Origin: Rhodoferax sp.
Lineage (GTDB): Bacteria; Pseudomonadota; Gammaproteobacteria; Burkholderiales; Burkholderiaceae_C
Length of the DNA stretch: 7,567 bases
Direction: 5' to 3'
NCBI GenBank assembly: GCA_028711355.1
Contig: JAQTSL010000182.1
Location: 1-7,567 of the forward strand
The translations under genes were made by a program, and so were the position numbers. The notes under the pieces were generated by a model. It was given only the letters and a program-made list of their open reading frames with translations, was not told the origin of the DNA and made no database searches. How positions within the stretch are numbered: the stretch's first letter is position 1; every line of letters begins with the position of its first letter. Positions 1 to 6,093 of this stretch are shown in pieces.

Positions 1-145
1 TGTTTGCTGCCCTGGAGTTGACACCACCGACACCCTCAGACTTGGCTAAACCCGTTTTGTAGTCTGCGCTTTGAAGTCCGTTTCTAATGGAATCATGTAC
101 TTGCGTGCGGGAAGTGTCGAACTTGAGTGGCTTAGATGCGATCAC
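1..145 (-). CDS. possible partial CDS of unknown function, running off the left edge
   Basis: From a GTG at 145-143 the minus strand is open for 48 codons to the window edge, beginning MIASKPLKFDTSRTQ and continuing with a hydrophilic, mixed-charge sequence. In-frame stops lie just upstream of the GTG, so the start cannot be much further out. I do not recognise the family. The composition looks protein-like, but the Shine-Dalgarno is poor (AGG only 3 bases from the GTG) and the visible part is short. If real, it is transcribed divergently from mazE, and the roughly 80 bp between them would be a shared control region. It could also be a gene remnant or chance. Confidence 0.25.
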   Translation of the reverse strand, partial: MIASKPLKFDTSRTQVHDSIRNGLQSADYKTGLAKSEGVGGVNSRAAN

Positions 146-175
146 CCGGCCTTGCCGCAGCGCCCAATATCAAGC

Positions 176-210
176 CTTTTAATTCCTGATAGTTATAATA
201 TTGTTATTAT
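176..210 (+). promoter_or_regulatory. putative mazEF promoter with overlapping AT-rich palindrome (candidate operator)
   Basis: A perfect TATAAT lies at 194-199. It is overlapped by an inverted repeat, ATAATA (195-200), TTGT, TATTAT (205-210). No good -35 box is visible at the usual distance; the hexamer 17 bp upstream is CAAGCC. Transcription would start near 206, about 20 bases before mazE. MazE antitoxins and MazEF complexes are known to repress their own operon by binding palindromes over the promoter, so this is a reasonable operator candidate. That role is inferred from position only. Confidence 0.45.
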
Positions 211-225
211 TTTCAAGGGTCATCG

Positions 226-489
226 ATGCTTACTTCCATGCGCCAAATTGGGAATTCCAGAGGGGTGTTAATCCCGGCCGCCTTTCTGGCGTCTTGCCAG
301 ATCGAAGATCAGGTGGATATGCAGTTGCAAGATGGCCAGATTGTGATCAAGCCAGTTCGCCGCAAACTGCGCGACGGTTGGTTCGTTGACACGTCAGCAC
401 CATCAGAAGCGATTTTGGCCCAAGAAAAAACAGAGGCGCAAGATTGGGTTGACGCACCCGTTGCCGATGACAGCGAGTGGGTATGGTAA
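226..489 (+). CDS. mazE: MazE-type antitoxin (AbrB/SpoVT fold)
   Basis: This 87-residue protein should neutralise the MazF ribonuclease encoded just downstream and, as a complex with it, repress the operon. Residues 6-43 read as a SpoVT/AbrB-like DNA-binding domain: RQIGNSRGVLIP, then a short linker, QIEDQVDMQL and DGQIVIKP. This matches the MazE pattern of WGNSxAVRIP followed by DDEVxI and DGxLIIxPVR. The C-terminal half is acidic and ends DDSEWVW, resembling the EVW end of E. coli MazE, the region that wraps around the toxin. The start is the ATG at 226, with AAGGG six bases upstream; the ATG at 238 would cut into the domain edge. The gene overlaps mazF, as expected for coupled translation of the pair. 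Confidence 0.87.
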   Translation: MLTSMRQIGNSRGVLIPAAFLASCQIEDQVDMQLQDGQIVIKPVRRKLRDGWFVDTSAPSEAILAQEKTEAQDWVDAPVADDSEWVW

Positions 490-806
490 GCCGGGTTGTG
501 GTGTCGCGTGGTGATGTGTATTGGGTCAACCTTGACTCTACGATCGGCAGCGAGATTCAAAAGACACGCCCGGCGCTGGTGGTGTCACCAGACGATATGA
601 ATGCTGCATTGCCCCGCGTCATCATCGCCCCCATTACCAGTGCTGGGCGACCTATGGGGTGTCGTCCCGAAGTGATTTTTCAAGCGAAGAACGCACGCAT
701 TTTGTTGGATCAGGTGCGGTGCGTGGACAAGATCAGGTTGGGAAAAAAAATGGGAAAAATTGATGAAAAAATCTGGCACATGGTTCTGTTGGAGATGCTT
801 GCCTGA
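483..806 (+). CDS. mazF: MazF-type endoribonuclease toxin (PemK/MazF family)
   Basis: This 107-residue toxin is predicted to cut mRNA at short specific sequences and so arrest growth when its antitoxin is degraded. It matches E. coli MazF nearly without gaps in the first half: MVSR at the start, RGDVYWVNLD at 9-18, GSE at 22-24, TRPALVVSP at 28-36 and PITS at 50-53. The two residues known to matter for catalysis in E. coli MazF, R29 and T52, fall at exactly the same numbers here. Residues 74-86 (LLDQVRCVDKIRL) are the conserved DQV-containing strand. I chose the ATG at 483, which overlaps the mazE stop, over the GTG at 477, because it reproduces the E. coli N-terminus. The gene looks intact. 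Its 3' end lies opposite the tail of a broken DUF1566 gene. Confidence 0.88.
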   Translation: MVSRVVVSRGDVYWVNLDSTIGSEIQKTRPALVVSPDDMNAALPRVIIAPITSAGRPMGCRPEVIFQAKNARILLDQVRCVDKIRLGKKMGKIDEKIWHMVLLEMLA

Positions 807-871
807 TCGTAAAAGACGCTGATGAAGCGCACCGTCTCAAAGGCCAGAATGCGCATGGAGGCCTTGTTGAT

Positions 872-1144
872 CTGCAACTCCCGAATATTGGGCAAGCGCC
901 AATCGCTTTGGCCGGCAAACGTCGATGTCAACGCCTTGGCGGTTGTCCAGTTGTAAGTCGCTCCGGTTCCAGTGCAAGTGGTGCGGCTCCAGGTCTGCCC
1001 CACTGCGCAGCGCTTCCAGGTTAGCCCGGTGGTGGGATCGGTTACCGTGCCGTCGCTGTTGACGGTGCAGGTTTTGGCCGCCAGCGCCGGGCTGCCCATC
1101 AGCAGCAAAACACCCGGCAAAGCCAGCCAACGCGCCAGCGTCAA
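872..1144 (-). pseudogene. N-terminal fragment of a secreted DUF1566-family protein
   Basis: The minus strand encodes a signal peptide (TLARWLALPGVLLLMG, then cleavage near SPALA-AKTC) followed by the start of a DUF1566 (Lcl C-terminal) domain: NSDGTVTDPTTGLTWKRC at about 29-46, TYNWTTAKAL at about 63-72 and DWRLPNIRELQ at 81-91. After residue 91 the expected continuation, a VFPNTP-like segment and the WSSS-type core, is absent. The reading frame continues as unrelated sequence to a stop at 710-712, its last 30 or so residues being antisense to mazF. The only available start is a TTG at 1144, because an in-frame TAA lies three codons upstream, so the 5' end may also be damaged. I regard it as a gene remnant cut near 805-870, perhaps when mazEF arrived. 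Intact family members are exported proteins of mostly unknown function. Confidence 0.7.
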
Positions 1145-1292
1145 ACAGTTTTAGTGAAAACTCGGAAATATGATTTTGCAGATGCGGACCAATTTCACGG
1201 AAAGTACCCTCAAATTTCTACCCGGCCGATGCTAGCTTCCACCTGCTACGCAGGGCATCCCCCGAACGGGGGATATTGGGTATCAACTCGTG
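1145..1292. other. gene-free spacer with two adjacent perfect hairpins
   Basis: No reading frame here is convincing; the one open frame on the plus strand runs into the tandem repeats and is not protein-like. Two perfect inverted repeats sit side by side. The first is CCTGC TAC GCAGG at 1242-1254. The second is ATCCCCC GAAC GGGGGAT at 1257-1274. A weaker one, CAACT/AGTTG with a 7-base loop, lies at 1284-1300 and runs into the first tandem repeat. Neither strand shows a T-run after the hairpins, so a classical terminator is not supported. Confidence 0.6.
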
Positions 1293-1523
1293 ATCAGTTG
1301 GGGACAGAGCAACCCTCACTGCGTGTCACCTTTGGTCTGTCCCGCAGTTTTAATCAGTTGGGGACAGAGCAACCCTCACTGCGTGTAGTGTTGGTCTGTC
1401 CCGCAGTTTTAATCAGTTGGGGACAGAGCAACCCTCACTGCGTGTAGTGTTGGTCTGTCCCGCAGTTTTAATCAGTTGGGGACAGAGCAACCCTCACTGC
1501 GTGTAGTGTTGGTCTGTCCCGCA
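1293..1523. repeat. four tandem 59/60-bp hairpin repeats (REP-like)
   Basis: Units start at 1293, 1353, 1412 and 1471. Units 2 and 3 are identical over 59 bp, and unit 4 is identical until it breaks off at 1523. Unit 1 differs at 1327-1332, with CACCTTT in place of AGTGTT, and is one base longer. Each unit carries GGGACAGA and TCTGTCCC as arms: 1301-1308/1336-1343, 1361-1368/1395-1402, 1420-1427/1454-1461 and 1479-1486/1513-1520. In units 2-4 the inner part adds CAA/TTG and CACT/AGTG pairs around a GCGTGT loop; unit 1 has lost the AGTG arm. The array ends 5 bp from the dsbD stop codon, so every dsbD transcript reading out would carry the hairpins. No T-run follows them. The form recalls REP palindromes, but no transposase is present in the window. 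Confidence 0.9.
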
Positions 1524-1528
1524 AAGTC

Positions 1529-3670
1529 TCAGATAGCCGCAATAGCCGCACGCAGCGCGCTGGTTGAGAGGATTTCAGAAAACACCACCGGTGCGCGGCC
1601 CGGTGCGTGCAGCACATAGACCGGCACGCCGTTGCGCCCCAACTGCGCCAGCGCGGCGGTAATGGCGGGGTCGCGGCGGGTCCAGTCGGCGCGCAGCAAC
1701 GTTACTTTTTTGGCGTCAAAGTCGCCCAGCACCGCAGTGTCGGCCAAGGTGGTCTGCTTGTTGTACTGACAGGTAACGCACCAGGCGGCGGTGAAATCGA
1801 CAAACACCGGCGTGCCCGCGTCAACCAGTTGCGTCACCTTTTCGGTTGACCACGGCTGCCAGCGCGCCTCTGTAGGGCTGCTGACACTGGCCACAGGTTG
1901 CACGATTAATGAGCCGATAGTGCCCGTCAGCATTGCGGTAATAGCTATTGAAATAATTGCAATCAGGCGCTTGCCGCGGCCTTGCAGGGTCAGCGACCAG
2001 AGCACCAGCGCCAGCGCCACCAGCAGCGCCAGCAACGCTGCTGCGCCGTTGATGCCGCTTTGCTGGCCCAACACCCAGACCAGCCAGACCACGGTGGCAA
2101 ACATCGGGAACGCCATTGCGTGGCGAAACGTCAGCATCCAGACGCCCGGGCGCGGCAGCCGCGCGGCCAGCGCCGGCCACCAGCTCAGGGCCAAAAACGG
2201 CAGCGCCATGCCGACACCCAGCGCGGTAAAGATCAGCAGCGCCTGCGCGCCCGGCAGACCCAGCGCAAAGCCGAGCGACGCGCCCATGAACGGCGCGGTG
2301 CAGGGCGAGGCGATCAGCACCGCCAGCACGCCCGACAAAAACGCATTCAGCAGCGGATTGCGCGCCTGTAGCGACGCCATGTCAGCGCCAACAAACTGGC
2401 CAAATTCAAACACCCCAGCCAGGTTCAGACCGATCACGGTAAACAGTGCCGCCAGCAGCGCCACCACGGCGGGCGACTGCAACTGAAAGCCCCAGCCAAG
2501 CTGCTCGCCCGCGCCGCGCAGCAACAGCAGCAGCGCCCCTAGTGCGGCAAACGACAGCACCACACCGGCGCTGTAGGCCAGGCCATTGACACGCTGCGCG
2601 CGCTTGTCGTTGCCGTGCCCGGCAAAGCTGACCACTTTGATCGCCAGTACCGGAAACACGCACGGCATCAGATTCAGGATCATGCCGCCCAGCAGCGCGC
2701 CCAGCAGTGCCAGCGACAGTGTTGTGCTAGCCAATACGGCGGGCGGGGGCGTCAGGTTCAGTGAGGCCGTGGGGTTGGCCGCTGCTGCAGCGGCGGCGTC
2801 GTGCACCGGCCAGGCGCCGCCGACCGGTGCGGTGGTTGCAAAACCTTGGCGCTGGCCAGCGACGTCGCCCACCAGCACCATCGGCAGCGCCGACGGGCTG
2901 GCGCTACGGTGGCGCGCAATCGGCACGCTGGCGCTCCAGCGTTCACCTTGCCACGACTGCGTCCAGGCGGCAGCGGTCTCAATCACTTCGGGCGTTTCGG
3001 GGAAAAATTCCAGTGTCTTGCCACGCAATGCCGCTGGCAGGCCGGTGACCGTGACCTTGAGCGCCTTGGCGTCAATCTGGATCGCACTGCTGCCCGAAAG
3101 CAGCGTGGGTTGCGCTTTGAAGGTTGCGTCAAAGGCACCGGCGTTGAGCGCGGTAGAGCCTTGCAGCGGCAGGCGCAGCGTGAACTGGCCTTCTTGGGGC
3201 ACACATTCCTGCTTGCAGACCAGCCAGTTGGCCAGCAATTTAACTTCCAGCTCGGTGCCCAGCGGCCTGAACTGCGGCGTGACGGTGAGCGGCACCGGCA
3301 GCAGCACGGTGTCGCCGTAACCGTAGTTGGCCAGGTTGCCGACTGGAATCTTGCTTGGTAGCGGCCAGGCGATGTCGCCAGCGGTCACGCCCGCAGGCAG
3401 TGTCCAGCTCAGTGTGGTGGCCTGGCCCGAGTCGCCAGAATTCTTCCAGTAGGTGTGCCATTCGGGCTGGTGCTTGATTTGCAAGCCGACCCAGACTGGC
3501 TTGCCCGCCTGCACGCCGTCTGGCGCATACGCCATCAGTTCGGTCCGGACCTGCTCGGTGGTGACCACGGCTTGAGCATTGTATTGGGCGCTAGACCATA
3601 TAGGCAATGCACTAGCAGCTACCAATACAGAAGCATTTAGCAGCCTGAAAAAGAGATTTGATGAAGTCAT
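1529..3670 (-). CDS. dsbD: thiol:disulfide interchange protein DsbD (ScsB-like N-terminal domain)
   Basis: This 713-residue inner-membrane protein should carry electrons from cytoplasmic thioredoxin to periplasmic thiol proteins. Residues 1-28 are a signal peptide (LLNASVLVAASALPIWSSA). Residues about 35-290 form a periplasmic domain with HQPEWHTYWKNSGDSG (67-82), YGYGDTVLLPVPL (116-128) and a cysteine pair CKQEC (C152, C156); the WHTYWxNxGDSG motif is typical of ScsB-like DsbD proteins. The membrane domain (about 315-590) has the two redox cysteines in NLMPCVFPV (C337) and ASPCTAPFMG (C457). The C-terminal thioredoxin domain has AAWCVTC (C631, C634) and the cis-proline region NGVPVYV. All expected cysteines are present. 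The frame is open up to an ATG at 3817, but the ATG at 3670 directly precedes the signal peptide; no strong Shine-Dalgarno is visible. It follows ruvC after a 204-bp gap. Confidence 0.92.
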   Translation of the reverse strand: MTSSNLFFRLLNASVLVAASALPIWSSAQYNAQAVVTTEQVRTELMAYAPDGVQAGKPVWVGLQIKHQPEWHTYWKNSGDSGQATTLSWTLPAGVTAGDIAWPLPSKIPVGNLANYGYGDTVLLPVPLTVTPQFRPLGTELEVKLLANWLVCKQECVPQEGQFTLRLPLQGSTALNAGAFDATFKAQPTLLSGSSAIQIDAKALKVTVTGLPAALRGKTLEFFPETPEVIETAAAWTQSWQGERWSASVPIARHRSASPSALPMVLVGDVAGQRQGFATTAPVGGAWPVHDAAAAAAANPTASLNLTPPPAVLASTTLSLALLGALLGGMILNLMPCVFPVLAIKVVSFAGHGNDKRAQRVNGLAYSAGVVLSFAALGALLLLLRGAGEQLGWGFQLQSPAVVALLAALFTVIGLNLAGVFEFGQFVGADMASLQARNPLLNAFLSGVLAVLIASPCTAPFMGASLGFALGLPGAQALLIFTALGVGMALPFLALSWWPALAARLPRPGVWMLTFRHAMAFPMFATVVWLVWVLGQQSGINGAAALLALLVALALVLWSLTLQGRGKRLIAIISIAITAMLTGTIGSLIVQPVASVSSPTEARWQPWSTEKVTQLVDAGTPVFVDFTAAWCVTCQYNKQTTLADTAVLGDFDAKKVTLLRADWTRRDPAITAALAQLGRNGVPVYVLHAPGRAPVVFSEILSTSALRAAIAAI
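1903..1948 (-). repeat. weak copy of the AGCTRY-N17-GSNCTA element, within dsbD
   Basis: On the minus strand AGCTAT (1946-1941) is followed after exactly 17 bases by GCACTA (1923-1918) and then an AT-rich tail. It lies in dsbD residues about 575-590, the membrane anchor just before the thioredoxin domain, in a patch of lower GC than the rest of the gene. The middle 17 bases match the aroE copy at only 6 positions and the signal-peptide copy at 9, so this is the least certain of the three copies. Confidence 0.3.
3583..3622 (-). repeat. copy of the AGCTRY-N17-GSNCTA element, in the dsbD signal peptide
   Basis: On the minus strand AGCTGC (3620-3615) is followed after 17 bases by GGTCTAG (3597-3591). 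The 17-base middle matches the aroE copy at 11 positions. It encodes residues about 17-30 of DsbD, the end of the hydrophobic core and the cleavage region, where sequence constraint is low. The local codons are more AT-rich than the mature part of the gene. Confidence 0.42.
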
Positions 3671-3874
3671 GCCGGGTTTGGATCGATTGGATGCCACAGA
3701 GTTCCAGACTTTTGACGTCGGCCTGTCGTAGCAGGGTTGACGTTGCGCAAGGCCGTATTTTGACCCCTCTAACCGCCATCGCCGCAAAGCCACCCCGAAG
3801 CATGAAAAACAGATCATCTGCTACCGCCGGCGCAAAAGATATCCCGCAACAGTGCCATAAGGTGTACGCGTGCA
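3671..3874 (-). other. ruvC-dsbD intergenic gap
   Basis: The 204 bp hold no convincing gene on either strand. I see no hairpin followed by a T-run after the ruvC stop and no clear sigma-70 promoter for dsbD. The dsbD frame stays open across most of it, upstream to the ATG at 3817, but the codons there give no recognisable sequence. Two TTGACGT words occur on the plus strand (3712 and 3747), 35 bases apart; I attach no function to them. Confidence 0.5.
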
Positions 3875-4435
3875 TTAGCGACTGCGCCCAGCCTTGTAAG
3901 CCGCCTTTTGTGTCTGGTTAAGTGCGCCACCCAGCCCTTTGGCACTGGCCAGACGGCTGATCGAGGTGTGTGCGTGCGCGTGCGTGATGGCCAAGCCCAG
4001 CGCGTCGGCGGCGTCGGTGCCGGGCAGGCCCGGCAAGTCAAGCAGGCGGCGCACCATATCCTGGACTTGCGCTTTGTCGGCGCGGCCATAGCCGACCACC
4101 GCCTGCTTCATCTGTAGCGCGGTGTATTCGGCCACCACCAAATCGCAAGATACCAGCGCTGAAATGGCGGCACCGCGCGCTTGGCCCAGCAGTAGCGTCG
4201 ATTGCGGGTTGACGTTGACAAAGACGATCTCAACCGAGGCGCAATCGGGTTGGTAGCGCTGCGTGACCTCCCGAATGCCGTCAAACAGCACTTTCAGCCG
4301 AGCCGGCAACTGGTCTTTGTCGATCTTGGTGGTGCTGATGGTGCCGCTAGCGACGTAGCGCAGCGTGGGGCCGTCGGCATCAATCACGCCAAAGCCGGTG
4401 GTGCGCAGGCCGGGGTCGATGCCAAGGATTCGCAT
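3875..4435 (-). CDS. ruvC: Holliday junction resolvase RuvC
   Basis: This 186-residue endonuclease cuts Holliday junctions at the end of homologous recombination, working as a dimer with the RuvAB branch-migration motor. The four acidic catalytic residues are in place: D7 in MRILGIDPG, E69 in ASVEIVFVN, and D141 and D144 in TDAADALGLAITH. The conserved NPQSTLLLGQARG (76-88), KQAVVGYGRADKAQVQ (110-125) and MVRRLL segments match E. coli RuvC closely. The start at 4435 gives the canonical MRILGIDPG; the open frame upstream is not conserved and overlaps the previous gene. The C-terminal tail of about 30 residues is basic. It follows the CdsA-like gene by 13 bp. The gene downstream on the same strand is dsbD, not ruvA, so the usual ruvC-ruvA-ruvB order is broken here. 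Confidence 0.96.
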   Translation of the reverse strand: MRILGIDPGLRTTGFGVIDADGPTLRYVASGTISTTKIDKDQLPARLKVLFDGIREVTQRYQPDCASVEIVFVNVNPQSTLLLGQARGAAISALVSCDLVVAEYTALQMKQAVVGYGRADKAQVQDMVRRLLDLPGLPGTDAADALGLAITHAHAHTSISRLASAKGLGGALNQTQKAAYKAGRSR

Positions 4436-4448
4436 GGTTGACCGGATG

Positions 4449-5447
4449 CTACAGGCCAAAATACCAGCGCACCGAATGAAAAAATACGGGCGCCGCAAAG
4501 CACAACGCGTCGATCCGGTCGAGCATGCCACCGGCGCCGGTGACGGCTCTACCCTGGCCGCGCCAGATCGGGATACCGCGGTCGCGCTTGAGCGCTTTCA
4601 TCACCAGGTGGCCGAGCGACCCGGCAGCGCAGGCAATAAACGACAGCGCAAACGCCTGCCCCGGCACAAACGGCGTGATGCCCGCCAGCAGCGCGCCCAG
4701 CAGGCTACCGGTGGCCATGCCGGCCCACCAGGCGCGCCAACTGAAGCTCTGGCTGATCTTGCCAGCCGCGGGCGCCTTGCCCAACTGCATCAGGCGGCGC
4801 GCCACCAGATGCTGGGTCACCATGCAGCTTTGCACCACCAGCACCAGGAAAAACACCAGAAACGCGTTTTTCTGGTCGTAGTTGGCAAACTTCAGCAGCA
4901 GCAGCGCGGGCACATGGCTCATGCCGTAAATGCAGACCATGATGCCCCACTGCAACTTGGCGTTGCGTTCCAGAAAGTGCGTGGGGTCGTTGGCCAGCGC
5001 GCTCACCACCGGAATCGCGACAAACACAAACACCGGAATGAACACGGTAAACAGGTTGAATTGTTGCGTGCCCACCAGCCAGTACTGCACTGGCAAGATC
5101 ACAAAAAAAGCCAGCACCAGGCTGCGATGGTCGCCCTGGCGCGTAGGCGAGAGCGTCAAAAATTCGCGCAGTGCAAAAAACGAACCCAGACCAAACAGCA
5201 CCAGGCGTGCGATGTCACCGGCCAGCCACGCCAGCCAAAAAACAAAAATCAGCAGCCAACTGGTTTTGAGCAATTTCGTCAGGTTGTCGATCTCGTCGCT
5301 GTGGCGCTGCGCCAGTTGTGGGTCTTCATGTTCGCGCATCGAGCGCAAAAACAGCGCCACACCGGCCATCAGCAGCAGGCCAAAGACGATCACAAAGAGC
5401 GCGCCAATCTGTTGCGACGGGGCCAGGTTTTTCAGCGACTGGTACAT
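4449..5447 (-). CDS. CdsA/YnbB-like phosphatidate cytidylyltransferase homologue with altered motif residues
   Basis: This 332-residue integral membrane protein belongs to the CTP_transf_1 family, whose members make CDP-diacylglycerol from CTP and phosphatidic acid. About eight hydrophobic segments are visible (about 13-35, 63-95, 108-125, 132-150, 168-186, 195-210, 240-262 and 264-282). The signature near the C-terminus is recognisable but altered: KR at 287-288 and GAGGMLDRID at 304-313 keep the DRxD acids, while the usual HGG has become AGG and the usual KD after KR is absent. The earlier (A)D-containing helix before the GK..KISP-like segment also lacks an obvious aspartate (SCMVTQHLVARR at 207-218). 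The long N-terminal part resembles YnbB more than housekeeping CdsA. GGGGGC lies four bases before the start. It sits 13 bp after an acyltransferase that makes its expected substrate. Activity and exact substrate are uncertain. Confidence 0.82.
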   Translation of the reverse strand: MYQSLKNLAPSQQIGALFVIVFGLLLMAGVALFLRSMREHEDPQLAQRHSDEIDNLTKLLKTSWLLIFVFWLAWLAGDIARLVLFGLGSFFALREFLTLSPTRQGDHRSLVLAFFVILPVQYWLVGTQQFNLFTVFIPVFVFVAIPVVSALANDPTHFLERNAKLQWGIMVCIYGMSHVPALLLLKFANYDQKNAFLVFFLVLVVQSCMVTQHLVARRLMQLGKAPAAGKISQSFSWRAWWAGMATGSLLGALLAGITPFVPGQAFALSFIACAAGSLGHLVMKALKRDRGIPIWRGQGRAVTGAGGMLDRIDALCFAAPVFFHSVRWYFGL

Positions 5448-5460
5448 CGTAGCCCCCGCA

Positions 5461-6093
5461 TCAGACGTTGCGCAGCGCGATCACGGCGGCGCGCGCACGT
5501 TGCAAAAAATCGGGCCGCGCCTCGCCCGCCAGCACGTGCATCGGCGCACCAAACGTGACCGAACACAGCACCGGCACCGGCACTACCTCGCCTTTGGGCA
5601 TGACGCGCTGCACGTTGGCGATCCAGGCCGGTACCAGTTCGACCTGCGGGAACTTTTGCGCCAGGTTGTACAGCCCGGCCTTGAACGGCTGCGGCTCGTC
5701 GGCAAAGCCGCGCGTGCCCTCGGGGAACAAGATCAATGAGTCGCCCGCGTGCATGGCCTCGATCAGCGGCTCCAGCGGGTCTTCGTCGGCCGAGCGCTCG
5801 CGTGACACGTAGATCACATTGAACACCGCGCTGGTGAGCCAATGCTTGAACGGCGTTTTGGTCCAGTAGTCACGCGCTGCTACCGCGCGCACGCTGTGGC
5901 GCAGCTCGCGCGGCAGCGCAGCCCAGATCATCACCAGGTCAGCATGGCTTTGGTGGTTGGCAAAATAGATGCGTTGTTCGGCCTTGGGCGGACAGCCCCA
6001 CCAGCGCGCCTGCGACCCGGTCAGCACGCGGATCAGCCCCAGCAGGAAATAGCCCACAGCCACAGCGGCCCAGCTTAGTAACAATTTCTTCAT
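5461..6093 (-). CDS. PlsC-type lysophospholipid (1-acylglycerol-3-phosphate) acyltransferase
   Basis: This 210-residue protein is predicted to acylate lysophosphatidic acid or a related lysophospholipid at the membrane, giving the phosphatidate used by CdsA-type enzymes. It has an N-terminal hydrophobic anchor (about 5-25). The catalytic HX4D motif is at 46-52 (NHQSHAD, H47 and D52), the glycerophosphate-binding ILFPEGTRG at 121-129, then PFKAGLYNLA at 136-145 and VPAWI at 154-158. Length and motif order fit the short PlsC-like enzymes of proteobacteria. Its ATG overlaps the mtgA stop in an ATGA, and no strong Shine-Dalgarno precedes it, so translational coupling to mtgA is likely. It is followed after 13 bp by the CdsA-like gene, making a lipid-synthesis pair. 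Whether it is the main PlsC or a paralogue cannot be told here. Confidence 0.9.
   Translation of the reverse strand: MKKLLLSWAAVAVGYFLLGLIRVLTGSQARWWGCPPKAEQRIYFANHQSHADLVMIWAALPRELRHSVRAVAARDYWTKTPFKHWLTSAVFNVIYVSRERSADEDPLEPLIEAMHAGDSLILFPEGTRGFADEPQPFKAGLYNLAQKFPQVELVPAWIANVQRVMPKGEVVPVPVLCSVTFGAPMHVLAGEARPDFLQRARAAVIALRNV

Noticed and set aside
3..62. Possible C-terminal end of a plus-strand gene (ends DLAKPVL, then TAG)
   Set aside because: Only 19 codons are visible, and the region lies opposite the longer minus-strand frame; neither can be proven, and this one has less support.
1257..1274. Intrinsic terminator
   Set aside because: The hairpin is strong, but no run of T follows it on either strand.
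1154..1447. 97-codon open frame on the plus strand through the tandem repeats
   Set aside because: Its repeated amino-acid pattern is just the 59/60-bp DNA unit translated in different frames; it has no ribosome site and no protein-like sequence before the repeats.
1293..1523. CRISPR array
   Set aside because: The units are directly tandem at 59/60 bp without variable spacers, and there are no cas genes.
3671..3817. N-terminal extension of DsbD from the ATG at 3817
   Set aside because: It would put 49 residues without a signal character before a normal signal peptide; the ATG at 3670 is at the expected place.
4365..5558. 397-codon plus-strand frame opposite the CdsA-like gene and ruvC
   Set aside because: It is rich in Gln, His and Arg, typical of antisense reading of GC-rich membrane-protein genes, and covers two clear genes on the other strand.
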